Assembly: GCF_934668725.1 (NCBI RefSeq)
Contig: NZ_CAKUOF010000011.1
Coordinates: forward strand, 62,001 to 126,000
Source: an uncultured Dysgonomonas sp.
GTDB lineage: Bacteria; Bacteroidota; Bacteroidia; Bacteroidales; Dysgonomonadaceae
Direction: 5' to 3'
Length of the DNA: 64,000 bases
The notes under the pieces were generated by a model, which worked only from the letters and a program-made list of their open reading frames with translations, was not told the DNA's origin and searched no databases. This document shows positions 27,148 to 35,686 of this stretch, piece after piece (positions within the stretch are counted from its first letter, which is position 1; the number at the start of each line of letters is the position of its first letter). A program made the position numbers and the translations under genes.

Positions 27148-27930
27148 ATGACAAAACGGTATTCAACAGCAGAAGTACTTGCACAAGCTAATGATACTTT
27201 CTTGGACAGTGTTTCTGTCGACTGCGTAGTCTTAGCTTTTCATCAAGGAAATTTAAAAGTTTTACTCAATAAATTTAAAATAAGTGATAAATGGATGTTG
27301 CCGGGTGGCTTTGTTCATCTTGATGAAGATGTAGATGATGCAGCAGATCGCATTATAAGATCAAGAGTTGGTCTTGATAATCTTTATCTGAAACAATTCC
27401 ATTTATTTGGAAATTGTGGCAGAATCCGAAAAGAAGAAAGCCTTAAGATGTTGAACTCTTGGGGGGTGACTCCTAATGACAATCATTGGTTTCTGAAAAG
27501 ATTTGTATCGATGGGCTATTATGCTTTGGTGGAGTATGATAAAGTTTCTATAAGTGTAGATGAAGCAGTGGAAGAAGTAAGTTGGTATGACTTAAATGAC
27601 CTGCCACCTTTGTTTGCTGATCATAATCAGATTGTAGACAAGGCTATTAAAACAATACGTATCCAAGTCGGTATTATTCCTATCGGATATGAGCTGTTGC
27701 CTGAAAAATTTACAATGCCCGAGCTTCGCTTAATTTATGAGGCAATATTAGGCCAAGAACTAGATCGACGTAATTTTCAGCGTAAGATGCTGTCTGTCGG
27801 TTTAATAAATAGATTGGATGAGAAGCGTAAAAATGGAGCTCATAAAGCCCCTTATTTGTATTCTTTTAATAAAGAGAGATATGAGGAGGCTCGAAATGGC
27901 GGGGCACATTTGATGCCTTGGACGCATTAA
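27148..27930 (+). CDS. NrtR-type transcriptional regulator (degenerate Nudix + winged helix)
   Basis: A 260-residue protein with an N-terminal Nudix fold (about 20-155) and a C-terminal winged helix (about 170-250, LPEKFTMPELRLIYEAILG). In the Nudix box the catalytic REUxEE segment reads RIIRSR, so hydrolysis is unlikely and the domain should act as a ligand sensor. Members of this family in Bacteroidota control sugar catabolism (for example arabinose use in B. thetaiotaomicron) and elsewhere NAD metabolism. The convergent neighbour is a sodium-solute symporter, a possible target, but its promoter is not shared. Confidence 0.88.
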   Translation: MTKRYSTAEVLAQANDTFLDSVSVDCVVLAFHQGNLKVLLNKFKISDKWMLPGGFVHLDEDVDDAADRIIRSRVGLDNLYLKQFHLFGNCGRIRKEESLKMLNSWGVTPNDNHWFLKRFVSMGYYALVEYDKVSISVDEAVEEVSWYDLNDLPPLFADHNQIVDKAIKTIRIQVGIIPIGYELLPEKFTMPELRLIYEAILGQELDRRNFQRKMLSVGLINRLDEKRKNGAHKAPYLYSFNKERYEEARNGGAHLMPWTH

Positions 27931-27958
27931 ATATAAGTGCTTGTTAGCATATAAACGG

Positions 27959-27991
27959 AGCAGATGTTATTGATAGAGCATCTGCTTTTTT
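27959..27991 (+). terminator. Intrinsic terminator after the Nudix-type regulator
   Basis: An 8-bp stem (AGCAGATG at 27959-27966, CATCTGCT at 27979-27986) with a T-run. It also separates the regulator from the convergent symporter gene. Confidence 0.75.
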
Positions 27992-27997
27992 ATTTTC

Positions 27998-29446
27998 TTA
28001 AAACGTTTCTCTCTTTTTACCGATTGCAAGTAAACCAAGAATCGTAAGCAGGCCATTGAGCATTAGTATTTCATATCCCACTTTATAGTTAAAAGAAGAG
28101 AAAAGCATTTCTTCCAATAGGTAACATATAATAGGAGCTATAATACACACAAGTGGTGCATATTTATCTCTTATATTTATTTTAGAAAATAACCCCAAAG
28201 CAAACAGACCTAAAAGAGGTCCATAGGTATATGAGGCTACTTTATATATTGTGTTCAGAATATTTTCTTGGCCGATGTGGTGAATAAAAAGAATTACAAA
28301 AATAAATACAATGCTCATGCCAATATGAACCGTTTTTCGAGTCTTACTTGCCTGTATTTCGTTTTTCTTATTTACTTCCAGAATATCTACACAAAACGAT
28401 GTCGTAAGTGATGCCAGAGCTGAATCGGCATTGGCAAACGAAGCCCCAATTATTCCAATAGTAAAAAAGATGAGGCAAGGTAATCCCAAATAATTGCTAA
28501 CCATATAGGGGAGTATCTCATCTGAAGCAGAGGGTAATACTATGCCTTGTTGCGATGCAAATAGTAATAATAGAATACCCAATGCCAGAAAAAGAAGATT
28601 TATCGGAGTAAATAAAAAACCGTATGTGAGCATGTTTTTTTGCGCATCTTTCAGGTCTTTACAAGTCAGGTTTTTTTGCATATTATCCTGATCAAGCCCT
28701 GTCATTACAATAACTATAAAGATTCCACTGAAGAATTGCTTGAAAAAGTTCATAGGGCTTTTCCACTCGAAATGAAATATCTGTGAATGGGGATTGTTGG
28801 CTACTGTGGTTACAACTTCTTTCAAATTAAAATTCAATAACGAAGATACCTGCCATATAATAAGTATGGCTGCTATAACAAAGCTGATTGTTTGTAGCAT
28901 ATCGGTCCATACAATTGTTTTAATACCACTTTTGCGTGTATATATCCATATAAATAAGATAATGCTGCTGACGGTAAGCCAAAAAGGAATATGCCATGCG
29001 TTAAAGACCAGAGTCTGTAAAATAAGAGCTACAAGATAAAGTTTAGCGGCAGAACCTATGATACGTGAAAGTATAAAAAATGAAGCTCCTGTTTTGTATG
29101 AGTAATTGCCGAACCGTTGGTCGAGATAAGTATAAATCGAGATAAGATTGAGCTTGTAATAGAGTGGTAAAAGCAGATAAGCAACGACCAGATACCCGAA
29201 GAAGAATCCGAATACCATTTGCATGTATGACATATTAAAAGCTCCAACCATCCCAGGAACTGAAACAAACGTAACGCCCGATATACTTGTTCCTATCATC
29301 CCGATAGCAACAATGTACCAAGGAGATTTGCGGTTAGCCACAAAAAAAGCATCATTATCGGAACTTCCCCGGCTGATAAATATCGATATCAGATATAATA
29401 TTCCGAAGTATGCGGCAAATATGATTAAGATGGTTGTAGCTATCAT
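27998..29446 (-). CDS. Sodium:solute symporter (SSS family)
   Basis: A 482-residue membrane transporter with about thirteen hydrophobic segments. Visible family features are an early FISRGSSDNDAFFVANRKSPW and the GMIGTSISGVTFVSVPG segment that forms the Na+ site region, and later GIIGASFANADSALASLTTSF. SSS proteins import sugars, sialic acid, amino acids or vitamins with Na+. The substrate is not clear. It is encoded about 40 nt after the HAD phosphatase gene on the same strand, and faces the Nudix-type regulator. Confidence 0.92.
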   Translation of the reverse strand: MIATTILIIFAAYFGILYLISIFISRGSSDNDAFFVANRKSPWYIVAIGMIGTSISGVTFVSVPGMVGAFNMSYMQMVFGFFFGYLVVAYLLLPLYYKLNLISIYTYLDQRFGNYSYKTGASFFILSRIIGSAAKLYLVALILQTLVFNAWHIPFWLTVSSIILFIWIYTRKSGIKTIVWTDMLQTISFVIAAILIIWQVSSLLNFNLKEVVTTVANNPHSQIFHFEWKSPMNFFKQFFSGIFIVIVMTGLDQDNMQKNLTCKDLKDAQKNMLTYGFLFTPINLLFLALGILLLLFASQQGIVLPSASDEILPYMVSNYLGLPCLIFFTIGIIGASFANADSALASLTTSFCVDILEVNKKNEIQASKTRKTVHIGMSIVFIFVILFIHHIGQENILNTIYKVASYTYGPLLGLFALGLFSKINIRDKYAPLVCIIAPIICYLLEEMLFSSFNYKVGYEILMLNGLLTILGLLAIGKKRETF

Positions 29447-29488
29447 AGCTCATTGATAATAAGAAGAATCGAAGTCTTTATGATGAGA

Positions 29489-30118
29489 TTACAAGCTCAT
29501 AAAGTATTCGGTTAAATCTTTCATTGTGTCAAACTTATGAGCATAAGAATTTGTTTTTCCAAATCCCCAGGATGCAAAAACAAAAGGAACATAAGCCAAA
29601 TCCGATTGCTTTCTGTCCGAGTCGGTATCACCTATATACATAGGAGCTTTCAGGTTATATCGGTCTATCAATGTTTTCATATTGATGTGTTTGGGTTGAT
29701 GGTTAGAACCATATTCGATATAATCGCAGAAGTACGGTTTGGTTTCGGTGTATACCATAAAATCACGTATGCTTCCTTTTTGGCAATTACTCAACATAAA
29801 TAATTTATATTTTCGTGATAATTGCTCAATACCTTCCAAAACACCGGGATAAATATTACCTCCCATTTTAGGAAGTAGTTCGTCTGTTTTGACGATAATA
29901 TTACGATATATTTGTTCGATAGTTTCTTCCGGTAGTTGAGGAAATATCTCCTTGTATATCTGTTTTGCTTCCATGCCCATATAGCCTTGGATATCTTGTT
30001 TGGTGAGAGTTTTGTTTATTCCCATTTCTTTCAGAACTTGTGTCCAGCTATACGCATAAGTGTCTACGGCATCCCAAAGAGTACCGTCCATGTCAAAAAT
30101 CAAACTATCGGGCTTCAT
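29489..30118 (-). CDS. HAD family hydrolase (phosphatase, Gph-like)
   Basis: A 209-residue HAD phosphatase. Motif I is FDMDGTLWD with nucleophile Asp9, motif II is MLSNCQKG, and motif IV is YIGDTDSDRKQS. A helical cap between about 18 and 90 fits the C1-type phosphoglycolate phosphatase/beta-phosphoglucomutase group. It is followed by the SSS transporter gene on the same strand. The substrate is not identifiable. Confidence 0.9.
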   Translation of the reverse strand: MKPDSLIFDMDGTLWDAVDTYAYSWTQVLKEMGINKTLTKQDIQGYMGMEAKQIYKEIFPQLPEETIEQIYRNIIVKTDELLPKMGGNIYPGVLEGIEQLSRKYKLFMLSNCQKGSIRDFMVYTETKPYFCDYIEYGSNHQPKHINMKTLIDRYNLKAPMYIGDTDSDRKQSDLAYVPFVFASWGFGKTNSYAHKFDTMKDLTEYFMSL

Positions 30119-30324
30119 CTAATATTAATATGTGGTTAGAATTAGGCTCAAAAGTACTCAACAAAAACGGATTGAACAAACATGATGCTTCAAGGATTAA
30201 ATTTAACTTCACTAAAAAGAAGATGTCGGAAAATTTGAGTAAATTTGAAGGATAATACTATTTATTGTTTTAATTATAGAATGATAACTGATAGTTATAT
30301 TCATTATTGCCAGAGTAATAAAAT

Positions 30325-30337
30325 AGGTCTGAGACCT
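30325..30337 (+). promoter_or_regulatory. Dyad AGGTCTGAGACCT in the LuxR-type gene leader
   Basis: A 13-bp dyad centred on G, preceded by AGAGTAATAAAAT, 21 nt before the start codon at 30359. It matches the motif at 16227-16239 with base changes in both arms that keep pairing. Confidence 0.45.
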
Positions 30338-30358
30338 TAACATTATATTCTTTAATTT

Positions 30359-31237
30359 ATGGCTTTTCTGACTCCTACATCCATTTTGTCCGAAATTGTT
30401 AGTGTAAATTATTTGCTGATACCGGTTATCAACCGTTTTGGTATCAAGTTAGGATTGGAGGATAAATCTGTTAAGACAGTTTGTGAAGAGTATAACCAGA
30501 ATATTGACTTCTTTCTGACTATTCTTAATACGTATCTCAATGAAGACTATTTTCCTGAAAAGAAATTGCAGGAGTTTGAAATTGATTTGGTTACCGATTA
30601 CCTGAAGCGGACGGATATGTATTATATGCATGGTCAGATTCCCAATGTAGAAAAACACCTGAATGCTCTCATTGCTACTAGTGACCCCAATAATAAACAA
30701 TTGGAGCTTATACGTAAACTGTTTTTTCGTTTTAAAGATGCATTAATCCATCGGATCAATAACGGTTTGTTGGACGATGATACTTCTCAGGCGTTATTAT
30801 TGGATTTGAAAAATATATTGATAAAGCATATATCAGGTAGTTTCAATGAGAACCTGTGTTATGCTGTAGTTTTTTCTGTTGATAGTTTGTTGAATGATTT
30901 AAGCAAACACAACCGTATAAGGGAGAAAATATTAAAACCAATGATTGCCGAATTATCAGAATCAGGAGTGGACGATTGGCAAAGTTTGATAGGCAAACCC
31001 AAAACAAGCCATTTATTAGACGATTCAGCCATATCGCTTCGAGAATTGGAAGTTCTTAAACTTGTTGCTTTAGGTTTACTTAATAAAGAAATAGCAGATC
31101 GCCTTAATATAAGCTTGAACACCGTACTTTCCCACCGTAAGAATATTACAGCTAAATTAGGTATCAAAACAGTATCAGGACTGATCTTCTATTGTATTAG
31201 CCACGGATATATTTCTGCTGATGAAATAGAGTTATGA
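30359..31237 (+). CDS. LuxR-type regulator with ScdA_N/hemerythrin-like sensor region
   Basis: A 292-residue regulator. Residues 7-60 resemble the ScdA/YtfE N-terminal domain (NYLLIPVINRFGIKLGL then VCEEYNQNIDFFL) but with only one Cys, Cys42. Residues about 75-200 are all-helical, with His91, His100, His131 and His157 as possible metal ligands, like hemerythrin-fold iron proteins. Residues 227-283 are a LuxR/GerE HTH (LSLRELEVLKLVALG-type, NKEIADRLNISLNTVLSHRKNI). The inferred role is iron-, oxygen- or nitric-oxide-responsive transcription control. It ends with a 6-nt tail-to-tail overlap with purU. Confidence 0.82.
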   Translation: MAFLTPTSILSEIVSVNYLLIPVINRFGIKLGLEDKSVKTVCEEYNQNIDFFLTILNTYLNEDYFPEKKLQEFEIDLVTDYLKRTDMYYMHGQIPNVEKHLNALIATSDPNNKQLELIRKLFFRFKDALIHRINNGLLDDDTSQALLLDLKNILIKHISGSFNENLCYAVVFSVDSLLNDLSKHNRIREKILKPMIAELSESGVDDWQSLIGKPKTSHLLDDSAISLRELEVLKLVALGLLNKEIADRLNISLNTVLSHRKNITAKLGIKTVSGLIFYCISHGYISADEIEL

Positions 31238-32092
31238 GAATAGTATCGTTTTATTCTTGTAAACCAACACTCTCCTGTTGATGTGATATTCGATACCATG
31301 AGACAATACAATTTTTTCTAAATCCTGTCCTTTACGTACTAAATCGGAGATGCTGTCGCGATGCGATATACGTGTTATATCCTGTTCTATAATAGGACCT
31401 GCATCTAACTCTGTCGTTACATAGTGGCTTGTTGCTCCAATTATTTTTACACCTCTTTCGTAAGCTGCATGGTATGGTTTTGCCCCTATAAATGCCGGAA
31501 GAAATGAATGATGTATATTGATAATTCTGTTAGGATATTCTTTGATAAACTCGTCTGTCAAAATTTGCATATAACGTGCCAGAACAATAAAATCGATACC
31601 TTTTTCTTTGAGTAGAGCCTTTTGTTTGGCTTCCATCTCTTCTTTATTCTCTTTGGTAATTTTAATTACCTGATATTCTATTCCGAATTTTTCGGCAACC
31701 CATCGTAAATCCTCGTGATTACTTATAATAAGTGGTATCTCAACATTCCATTCGCCGGCAGTGTAACGTGCCAGAATATCGAAAAGGCAATGCGACATTT
31801 TAGATACAAATACTGCCATTTTCGGCGTATAATCATTGAAATACAGTCTGAAAGTCATCTCAAATTTATTGGCATACATAGTCTGAAAATACTCGCCAAT
31901 CTTCTCTTTGGGAATTAAAAAATCCTTGATATCCCATTCAACACGCATAAAGAAAATATCTTCTTGCTTATCTACATGTTGTTCGAGTTGAATAATATTT
32001 CCTCTATTAACACAAATAAAATCGGTTACGGCAGCTACTAAGCCCGGCTGATCGGGAGAATAAATCAGAATAATAGCACGAGAATCTTTCAT
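31232..32092 (-). CDS. purU: Formyltetrahydrofolate deformylase
   Basis: A 286-residue enzyme that hydrolyses 10-formyl-THF to THF and formate, balancing one-carbon pools and supplying formate for purine synthesis. The N-terminal ACT domain (about 7-85, with PDQPGLVAAVTDF) binds regulatory amino acids. The formyltransferase-like domain has NIHHSFLPAF, GAKPYHAAY and the catalytic Asp in ELDAGPIIEQD. The ATG at 32092 is preferred to an in-frame TTG at 32113, since it gives the usual MKDS-like start. It lies 50 nt after parE on the same strand and overlaps the 3' end of the LuxR-type gene. Confidence 0.95.
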   Translation of the reverse strand: MKDSRAIILIYSPDQPGLVAAVTDFICVNRGNIIQLEQHVDKQEDIFFMRVEWDIKDFLIPKEKIGEYFQTMYANKFEMTFRLYFNDYTPKMAVFVSKMSHCLFDILARYTAGEWNVEIPLIISNHEDLRWVAEKFGIEYQVIKITKENKEEMEAKQKALLKEKGIDFIVLARYMQILTDEFIKEYPNRIINIHHSFLPAFIGAKPYHAAYERGVKIIGATSHYVTTELDAGPIIEQDITRISHRDSISDLVRKGQDLEKIVLSHGIEYHINRRVLVYKNKTILFS

Positions 32093-32141
32093 TGTAGGAA
32101 TTATAACAGTCAATTGTATTTACATACTTATTTGGTATGGT

Positions 32142-33998
32142 TTAATCATCTATTTGAACAAGATTGTCAATAATAAATACTTGTCGTTCAGGTGTGTTTT
32201 TACCCATATAAAAGTTGAGCATATCTTTTACCAAGTCTTCTTTCTTCATGGTCACTTTATCCAGGCGTATATCTTTTCCTATAAAATGTTGAAACTCATC
32301 AGGCGAAATTTCTCCCAATCCTTTAAATCGGGTGATTTCGGGATTAACACCTAGTTTACTGATTGCTGCAATACGCTCTTCTTCTGTGTAACAATAGATC
32401 GTTTCTTTTTTATTTCGTACACGGAACAGAGGTGTCTGCAAAATATATACATGGTTCTTTTTTACCAGGTCAGGGAAGAATTGCAAGAAAAAAGTAAGCA
32501 ATAGTAAGCGGATGTGCATACCATCAGTATCGGCATCGGTAGCAATAATTACTTTGTTATATCTGAGACCATCTAAACCGTCCTCTATGTTGAGTGCGGC
32601 TTGCAGAAGGTTAAATTCTTCGTTTTCGTATACAATTTTTTTAGTGAGTCCAAAACTGTTCAAAGGTTTACCTCTCAAACTGAATACCGCTTGAAGATTA
32701 GGGTTACGGCTTTTAGTAATGGATCCACTGGCCGAGTCTCCCTCGGTAATAAAAATAGAAGTTTCGTCTAAGTTATCTCCTTTTGTATCGTTATAATGGA
32801 TACGGCAATCACGAAGCTTTTTATTGTGAAGATTCGATTTTTTTGCACGTTCGCGAGCAAGTTTTGTAACTCCTGCAATTGCTTTACGTTCTTTTTCTGA
32901 TTCCAGAATCTTCTTTAACAAAGTCTCGGAGGTTTCAGAGTCTTTATGCAGGTAATTATCCAGTTCTTTTTTTATGAAGTCTCCAATAAATTTTTGAACT
33001 GATGGACCGTTGGGCCCCATATCTTTAGATCCTAGCTTAGTCTTTGTTTGAGATTCAAAAACAGGCTCTTCTACCTTTATACTGATTGCTGCAACGATAC
33101 CGCTTCTGATATCGGCATAATCAAAGTTCTTTGCGTAATACTCTTTGATGACACGTGAAACTGTCTCACGGAAAGCCGATTGGTGTGTTCCTCCTTGTGT
33201 TGTATGTTGTCCATTGACAAAGGAATAGTATTCTTCACCATATTGATTTGTGTGAGTTATTACTATCTCAATATCAGTATCTTTAAGATGTATAATAGGG
33301 TAGAGGGCTTCCGAGGTCATATTTTCATTCAGAAGATCTACTAAACCATTTTTCGATAAGAATTTTTTTCCGTTATACAGGATAGTTAATCCGGTGTTTA
33401 GGTAAACATAGTTTTTGAGTAAGCTTTCTACATACTCGTCTCTGTATAAATATTCACCAAATATTGTTATATCAGGAATAAATTCTACTAGAGTACCGTT
33501 ATTCTGGGTGGTTGACTCTATAGGGGACTCGCTTGTAACTATTGCTTTGCTATACTCTACAGAAACCGTTTGTTTTTCTCTGAATGCTTGTATTTTGAAG
33601 TAAGATGATAAAGCATTTACTGCTTTTATACCAACTCCATTAAGACCTACTGATTTTTTAAATGCTTTGGAGTCATATTTGGCTCCCGTATTCATTTTAG
33701 AGGATACGTCCTTTACTTTACCGAGAGGCACACCTCGACCATGGTCACGTATAGATACTTCGCCATTTTCTATGGTTACTTCTATGGTTTTACCAAAGCC
33801 CATCATATATTCGTCGATAGAGTTGTCCAATACTTCTTTCAGAAGGACATATATTCCATCGTCGGGAGAAGTACCGTCGCCAAGTTTTCCGATGTACATA
33901 CCAGGGCGTCGACGTATATGCTCCTGCCAATCAAGAGTTTTAATGTCATCGTCAGAGTAATTTTCTTGAGGTAAATTGATGTCTAATTCTTCTTCCAT
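32142..33998 (-). CDS. parE: DNA topoisomerase IV subunit B (GyrB-like)
   Basis: A 618-residue type IIA topoisomerase ATPase subunit. The GHKL domain has DWQEHIRRRPGMYIG, VLDNSIDEYMMG, DHGRGVP and VGLNGVG. The TOPRIM domain has EGDSASGSI and DADTDGMHI. Differences from the gyrB product (for example GDGTSPDDGIYVLLKEVLDNSIDE) mark it as the ParE-type paralogue, which decatenates daughter chromosomes with ParC. parC is not next to it; the downstream gene is purU. The promoter region is at 34031-34062. Confidence 0.93.
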   Translation of the reverse strand: MEEELDINLPQENYSDDDIKTLDWQEHIRRRPGMYIGKLGDGTSPDDGIYVLLKEVLDNSIDEYMMGFGKTIEVTIENGEVSIRDHGRGVPLGKVKDVSSKMNTGAKYDSKAFKKSVGLNGVGIKAVNALSSYFKIQAFREKQTVSVEYSKAIVTSESPIESTTQNNGTLVEFIPDITIFGEYLYRDEYVESLLKNYVYLNTGLTILYNGKKFLSKNGLVDLLNENMTSEALYPIIHLKDTDIEIVITHTNQYGEEYYSFVNGQHTTQGGTHQSAFRETVSRVIKEYYAKNFDYADIRSGIVAAISIKVEEPVFESQTKTKLGSKDMGPNGPSVQKFIGDFIKKELDNYLHKDSETSETLLKKILESEKERKAIAGVTKLARERAKKSNLHNKKLRDCRIHYNDTKGDNLDETSIFITEGDSASGSITKSRNPNLQAVFSLRGKPLNSFGLTKKIVYENEEFNLLQAALNIEDGLDGLRYNKVIIATDADTDGMHIRLLLLTFFLQFFPDLVKKNHVYILQTPLFRVRNKKETIYCYTEEERIAAISKLGVNPEITRFKGLGEISPDEFQHFIGKDIRLDKVTMKKEDLVKDMLNFYMGKNTPERQVFIIDNLVQIDD

Positions 33999-34030
33999 AA
34001 ATATTTGCGTGTGTAAAATCAGCTTTCAAG

Positions 34031-34062
34031 CAAAGATAGTGAATTTTTAGAAAATGAATCAA
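34031..34062 (-). promoter_or_regulatory. Putative parE promoter
   Basis: On the minus strand, TTG (34062-34060), a 21-nt spacer and TATCTTTG (34038-34031) about 30 nt upstream of the start codon. Confidence 0.6.
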
Positions 34063-34160
34063 GCGAAATTTATTATTAAGGTATCAGATATCTTTATTCT
34101 TATAGAAAGTAACCGTATTTTAGAGAATCACGATTCAAAGGTATATTTTAGTGATAACTA

Positions 34161-34323
34161 AGAGCCTGTTTAAATTTTAGCGAAAATATTTCTTATACAT
34201 CATTCTCAATATTCTTTGGCATTTTTTATACTCGATTTAGCCCGCTAAATCAGCGTACAAAAATCAAAAATCATTTTGAAAATAACCCAAAATAAACTTG
34301 CTAATAAAATTTAAACAGGCTCT
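34161..34323. mobile_element. MITE-like palindromic element, 163 bp
   Basis: Terminal inverted repeats of 19 bp match perfectly: AGAGCCTGTTTAAATTTTA at 34161-34179 and its complement at 34305-34323. Pairing continues imperfectly inwards, and the centre holds a perfect hairpin (GATTTAGC, CC, GCTAAATC at 34234-34251), so the whole element can fold into one long hairpin. No coding sequence is inside. The ends look like those of some IS elements, so a non-autonomous transposon is likely; target-site duplication is not clear. It fills most of the 390-nt gap between parE and the upstream GNAT gene. Confidence 0.75.
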
Positions 34324-34337
34324 AAAATATTTGTACA

Positions 34338-34370
34338 AAAAAAGTAGCATAATTAATTATGCTACTTTTT
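34338..34370 (-). terminator. Perfect palindromic terminator after the 376-residue GNAT gene
   Basis: A 12-bp perfect palindrome, AGTAGCATAATT (34343-34354) and its complement (34355-34366), flanked by A5-6 and T4-5 tracts. It is symmetric and could work in both directions; it lies 18 nt after the stop of the minus-strand GNAT gene. Confidence 0.85.
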
Positions 34371-34387
34371 CTATAATTTTTTGTCTG

Positions 34388-35518
34388 TTATATCTTTTTC
34401 ATATATGCTCTTCGAGTCTTATGATGTTCGGCATTAAAACCATCCCATAGTGCTGAGACTTTATTGTTTTGTTCCAATTCGGGATTACTTTCAGCAAAAT
34501 GAAAGCCACTTTTGTGTGCGGATGGAATGAAATCATTAAAGATCATCGCATTTACACCTTTTCCTTGATATTCGGGTGCAATACCGATGAGTAATAGGTC
34601 TATTACTTTATTACTCTTAAATTTCAGTGCTTTAAGCAAGTGATACCAACCTGTAGGGAATAGTTTCCCTCCTGATTTTTGTAAAGCAAGTGATAAACTG
34701 GGCATTCCTATTCCAAAAGCTACGAGTTCGTCAGTTTCTTCCTTTATGATAAGGGAAACAATATCCCACCGAAGCAGAGGCACGTACATTTTTACATAAT
34801 AATCAATTTGCTTTTGAGTAAGAGGTACAAACCCGTACAGTGGAGCGTAGGCTTCATTCAGCAAGTTGAATACTTTGTCTACATAAGGAGTTATTTGCTT
34901 TAAGTTTTTAAATTTCAGAAGCTTTAATCCATATTTATTGGCGACTATATTAGCTATTCGTTGATGTCTTTCCGGAACAGCGTCAGGAACCGGGATGTAG
35001 AATTCGTGCCAATCTACATCTTTTTCGTATCCAATGCGTTCAATTTGGTCTTTGTAGTAAGGATAGCTGTAGGTTGTTGCCATGGTGGTTATTCTGTCAT
35101 ACCCGAATACCAAAAGACCTTCGTGATCGAGATCGGTGAATCCCATCGGACCTTGTATTGCATCCATTCCTTTACTGCGAGCCCAATCTTCGGCTGTCTT
35201 GAAAAGTGCATCTACAACTTCATTATCATCAATGAAATCGACAAAACCAAAGCGTGCATGTTTTTGTTTCCATATTTCATTCGATCTGTGATTGATTATA
35301 GCTGCAATACGTCCAACAATTTTATCACCTCTGTAGGCTAAAAAGAGTTGTTGTTCGCAAAAGTCAAATGCTGGGTTTTTACTCGAATCGAGAGTTCCAA
35401 GTTCATCTAAAACTAAAGATGGTACATAGTAGGGACAATCTTTATACAGATTTATAGGGAATTTGATAAATTTCTTTTTAGATGCTTTATCACTTATAGG
35501 GACAATTCTTACCGACAT
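34388..35518 (-). CDS. GNAT-like acetyltransferase, two-domain type
   Basis: A 376-residue protein conserved in Bacteroidota. The C-terminal half has a GNAT motif A (LLIGIAPEYQGKGVNAMIF, about 315-335) and an FHFAESNPELEQNN segment; the N-terminal half (about 55-130, LAYRGDKIVGRIAAI and WARSKGMDAIQGP) looks like a second, degenerate GNAT fold. The ATG at 35518 (MSVRIVPIS) is preferred to one seven codons upstream. Substrate and role are unknown. A minus-strand TATCTTTG at 35657-35664 may be the -7 element. Confidence 0.8.
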   Translation of the reverse strand: MSVRIVPISDKASKKKFIKFPINLYKDCPYYVPSLVLDELGTLDSSKNPAFDFCEQQLFLAYRGDKIVGRIAAIINHRSNEIWKQKHARFGFVDFIDDNEVVDALFKTAEDWARSKGMDAIQGPMGFTDLDHEGLLVFGYDRITTMATTYSYPYYKDQIERIGYEKDVDWHEFYIPVPDAVPERHQRIANIVANKYGLKLLKFKNLKQITPYVDKVFNLLNEAYAPLYGFVPLTQKQIDYYVKMYVPLLRWDIVSLIIKEETDELVAFGIGMPSLSLALQKSGGKLFPTGWYHLLKALKFKSNKVIDLLLIGIAPEYQGKGVNAMIFNDFIPSAHKSGFHFAESNPELEQNNKVSALWDGFNAEHHKTRRAYMKKI

Positions 35519-35686
35519 TCTTTTTTTATAAATAATCAATAATTAGGTAACACGACTAATTTATTATTACATTTAATCATGGTAACTATCTCTAGTTATT
35601 ATGATTCTCAAAATAATAAAAAGATACAAAATCTTACTACTTCTTTGACTTTGTCGCAAAGATAAGATTTTTTACTGAAAGTGAGT

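Noticed and set aside
35646..35664. CTTTG-TCG-CAAAG near the GNAT gene as a further ACTTTG-N5-CAAAGT site
   Set aside because: The spacer is 3 nt, not 5, and the right half overlaps a likely -7 element.
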